Assembly (NCBI GenBank): GCA_013112555.1
Contig: JABFGK010000002.1
Location: 434,001-498,000, forward strand
Length of the DNA stretch: 64,000 nt
Direction of reading: 5' to 3'
From: Planctomycetota bacterium
Lineage (GTDB): Bacteria; Planctomycetota; Phycisphaerae; Phycisphaerales; UBA5793
Positions 62,193 through 64,000 of this stretch are shown piece by piece. The position numbers and the translations under genes are program-made. Positions within the stretch are counted from its first letter, which is position 1. Every line of letters starts with the position of its first letter. Under the pieces are notes generated by a model. That model made no database searches. It saw only the letters and a list, made by a program, of their open reading frames with translations, and was not told the DNA's origin.

Positions 62193-63761
62193 CTATTGTA
62201 TCTTCACGACGTTTGAGGTATCGCAGGTGGTGAGGTCGACAGCCTGTACATAAACTCTGCCGCACGCCGATGCCGGCACATTGACATCAAGACGGGCCTT
62301 GCCGAGGTCGTCAGCACCGGCGACTCCGACGAGATGGACGGTCCTATTCAATCTCAGCGTCAGGCCGGCGCACGGGTATTCAGGGGGGATCACGATCGAG
62401 CCCTCGCCCTCGGCGTAGAGGTAGGCGACTCTGCTGCCCGGGGTGACATCCTCGACCTTGAAGCGCATCGGGCCCGGGCAGGAACCGAGGGTGAAGAGCA
62501 CCGGAGCACAGTTCAGAGCGATCACCCGCGCGCTCCCACGATCACGAATTCCGCCTTCATCGTCTCCCGGGGTTCCGACGATGGCCTGGCCGCCTGCGAG
62601 TGCTACGGAGGCCCCATATTGATCGTCGACTTCTCCCGGTTCCGGCTCGACAGTCGAGCTGATGACGCAGCCGCGACGATCCCATTGCGCGATGTACAGG
62701 GCGCCTGCATCGAGCCAAGGTGCACCAATGACCGCTGTATGTCCTGACATGGCAACCGCTGCGCCGAAGCCATCGCCGCCAACAGCGTCAGGTGCACGCA
62801 GTCTGCACTCTTGCGTCCAGCGAGCGTTCTCTCGTGTCAACAAGTAAGCCATCCCTGTTCGGTTACCGCTGCGTGGCTCTCCAATCAGGGCCGATGTCTC
62901 TGTCATGGCGACTGCATAGCCATACTTCCCAAAGTTGTGAAACGCTGGAGGCAGTAGCTTCTGCTGGAATCCCCATTGACTCCCATCCCAGTGAAATGCA
63001 TAGACCGCACCGACTTCAAGATGACTGTATGTGATCCTCCGTGGCGCACCAACGAGGATGCTGTCTCCCGCAATCGCCACGGCATAGCCGAACCCATCAT
63101 CAAATGACCGGTCCGGTGCTGCCAGTTTCGCGACTTGCACCCAATCTGATCCAATCAACTGAAAGACATAGGCAGCGCCCACCAACTGCTTCGAGCCGAC
63201 ATCGGCACGCGAGGCCCCAATGACAATCGTGTCATCGGCGATACTGACGCTGCAACCAAACTCCTCACGATCACCGCCGTCCGACGCCAGGAGCTTGGCG
63301 TACTCACTCCACTGCTCGCCATCCCTGTGAAAGACATAAACCGATCCAGAGTTTGGCTCACCAATGTCATCATGGGGGGCACCGATGACTGCAAACTCTT
63401 CTGATAAAGCAAGACAGTATCCGAACCAATCTCCGGAGCCGTAGGGATCTGTCGCTGTCAAAGCAGATTCCTCCACCCACTGCCCGTCGGTATAGCGATA
63501 TGCGATCACTGCACCCGCGTCCGTACCGTGCCTGTCATCAAACGGAACTCCAACCAACGCCACGTCATCCAGCAGGGCCACCGCGTACCCACACGCTGCA
63601 TCATCATGAACGCCCTCCGGCTCCAATCCCTGCACCTCCACCGGCTCACAGTTCTGGGCAATCGCCGATGCCGACCCAACCGCTGGCAGCGAACCGCCGC
63701 AATGCCCAACCAACAACAGGCCGAGTATGAGAAAGCGCATGCCCCAATGGTGTGGTCGCAC
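62193..63761 (-). CDS. Secreted FG-GAP repeat protein, tandem paralogue 1 (first of array)
   Basis: 522 residues from a GTG at 63761. This start was chosen because GGAGGGTCAAGCC precedes it in the same way that AGGAGGGTC precedes the GTG of paralogue 2, and both open V/M-R-P. The frame remains open to 63842. The hydrophobic part is MRFLILGLLLVGHCGGSLP, cleavage near AIAQ, then NCEPVEVQGLEP. Seven FG-GAP-like repeats (GDWFGYCLALSEEFAVIGAPHDD, REEFGCSVSIADDTIVIGA) are followed by the tail LGSCPGPMRFKVEDVTPG...ACGRVYVQAVDLTTCDTSN. It is first in the direction of transcription. Confidence 0.87.
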   Translation of the reverse strand: MRPHHWGMRFLILGLLLVGHCGGSLPAVGSASAIAQNCEPVEVQGLEPEGVHDDAACGYAVALLDDVALVGVPFDDRHGTDAGAVIAYRYTDGQWVEESALTATDPYGSGDWFGYCLALSEEFAVIGAPHDDIGEPNSGSVYVFHRDGEQWSEYAKLLASDGGDREEFGCSVSIADDTIVIGASRADVGSKQLVGAAYVFQLIGSDWVQVAKLAAPDRSFDDGFGYAVAIAGDSILVGAPRRITYSHLEVGAVYAFHWDGSQWGFQQKLLPPAFHNFGKYGYAVAMTETSALIGEPRSGNRTGMAYLLTRENARWTQECRLRAPDAVGGDGFGAAVAMSGHTAVIGAPWLDAGALYIAQWDRRGCVISSTVEPEPGEVDDQYGASVALAGGQAIVGTPGDDEGGIRDRGSARVIALNCAPVLFTLGSCPGPMRFKVEDVTPGSRVAYLYAEGEGSIVIPPEYPCAGLTLRLNRTVHLVGVAGADDLGKARLDVNVPASACGRVYVQAVDLTTCDTSNVVKIQ

Positions 63762-64000
63762 GGCTTGACCCTCCATGAAATGAGTGGTGCTCAGATTGCC
63801 GATACACACGCAATTCGGGGCCAGAGCAGGTATTTGAAGCACCGAGTAACACCCAGATTGCGCGCTATGGGGTCCAGTCTACCAATTCCAGGCGATTGAG
63901 CAAGGGTCATTTTGTGCTTTTGTTACAATCTGTGGCGGCCAGTTGCGGCACGAGTCAGGCGATCCCACCCGGCCCGCTGTCAGACCACAAGGCAACCCGG
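63762..64000. other. Upstream region of the FG-GAP array; promoter expected
   Basis: 239 bases to the window edge. No gene is recognisable. An A+T-rich patch at about 63905-63930 (TTTTGTGCTTTTGTTACAAT, minus-strand reading ATTGTAACAAAAG) is the most promoter-like stretch. No terminator was seen. Confidence 0.35.

Noticed and set aside
1-64000. CRISPR array or Cas genes
   Set aside because: No regularly spaced direct repeats with unique spacers and no Cas-like protein were seen.

Overview
The window reads as a chromosomal segment of a Planctomycetota bacterium, most likely of class Phycisphaerae. This is inferred from high G+C, two secreted proteins with PEP-CTERM-like C-terminal tails, six FG-GAP repeat proteins, the CGFDLRG...CPECG zinc-ribbon membrane protein, an archaeal/eukaryotic-type ProRS, a fused AroD-AroE, and several families of short intergenic palindromic repeats. 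Gene density is high and strands alternate in short runs, with few long operons.

Layout. 1-4.5 kb: a class II aldolase cut by the window edge, an O-antigen ligase-like membrane protein, a Tat-exported metallo-beta-lactamase-fold protein and a Gfo/Idh/MocA oxidoreductase. 4.7-8.35 kb: a two-gene, A+T-richer accessory cassette of unknown function (possible defence module), next to the relic of a second oxidoreductase gene and followed by 0.6 kb of repeats. 8.9-18 kb: AsmA-like protein, LolC/E-type permease plus LolD-type ATPase, a frameshifted Eis-like acetyltransferase, a secreted protein, MTA phosphorylase and AroDE. 18-33 kb: a PEP-CTERM paralogue pair, ffh, rhodanese, proS, a secreted polyglutamine protein, a zinc-ribbon membrane protein, purM, a dehydratase-ACP-dehydratase cluster and an FG-GAP protein. 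33.8-41.6 kb: glutamine synthetase, serS (frameshifted in a C8 run), tRNA-Leu(GAG), a 1.85-kb insertion carrying an AlbA_2/ATPase gene between 221-bp direct repeats, an FMN reductase, a CPBP protease and rpsT. 41.7-52 kb: valS, a TPR protein, rimO, a PilZ-like protein, panC and argS. 52-64 kb: a subtilisin-like protease, a WalJ-like hydrolase and five tandem secreted FG-GAP paralogues.

The most striking observation is in valS. A complete-looking REP-associated tyrosine transposase (RAYT, HUH/Y1 family), bounded by palindromic REP copies, sits in frame inside an otherwise intact valyl-tRNA synthetase. It lies just upstream of the second half of the catalytic domain. The insert has no start codon of its own before its first core strand, so the transposase can apparently be made only as an internal segment of ValS. 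I know of no described ValS-RAYT fusion; precedent exists only for small palindromic elements inserted in frame in Rickettsia proteins.

How genes work together: aminoacyl-tRNA synthetases (ProS, SerS, ValS, ArgS), RimO, S20 and Ffh form the translation/secretion core. The LolCD-like genes, AsmA-like protein and O-antigen ligase are envelope functions. The FG-GAP, subtilase and PEP-CTERM proteins form a secreted or surface layer, and the FG-GAP proteins and the subtilase appear to share one C-terminal beta-sandwich module. All functional calls are by reading motifs; no database search or structure prediction was run.
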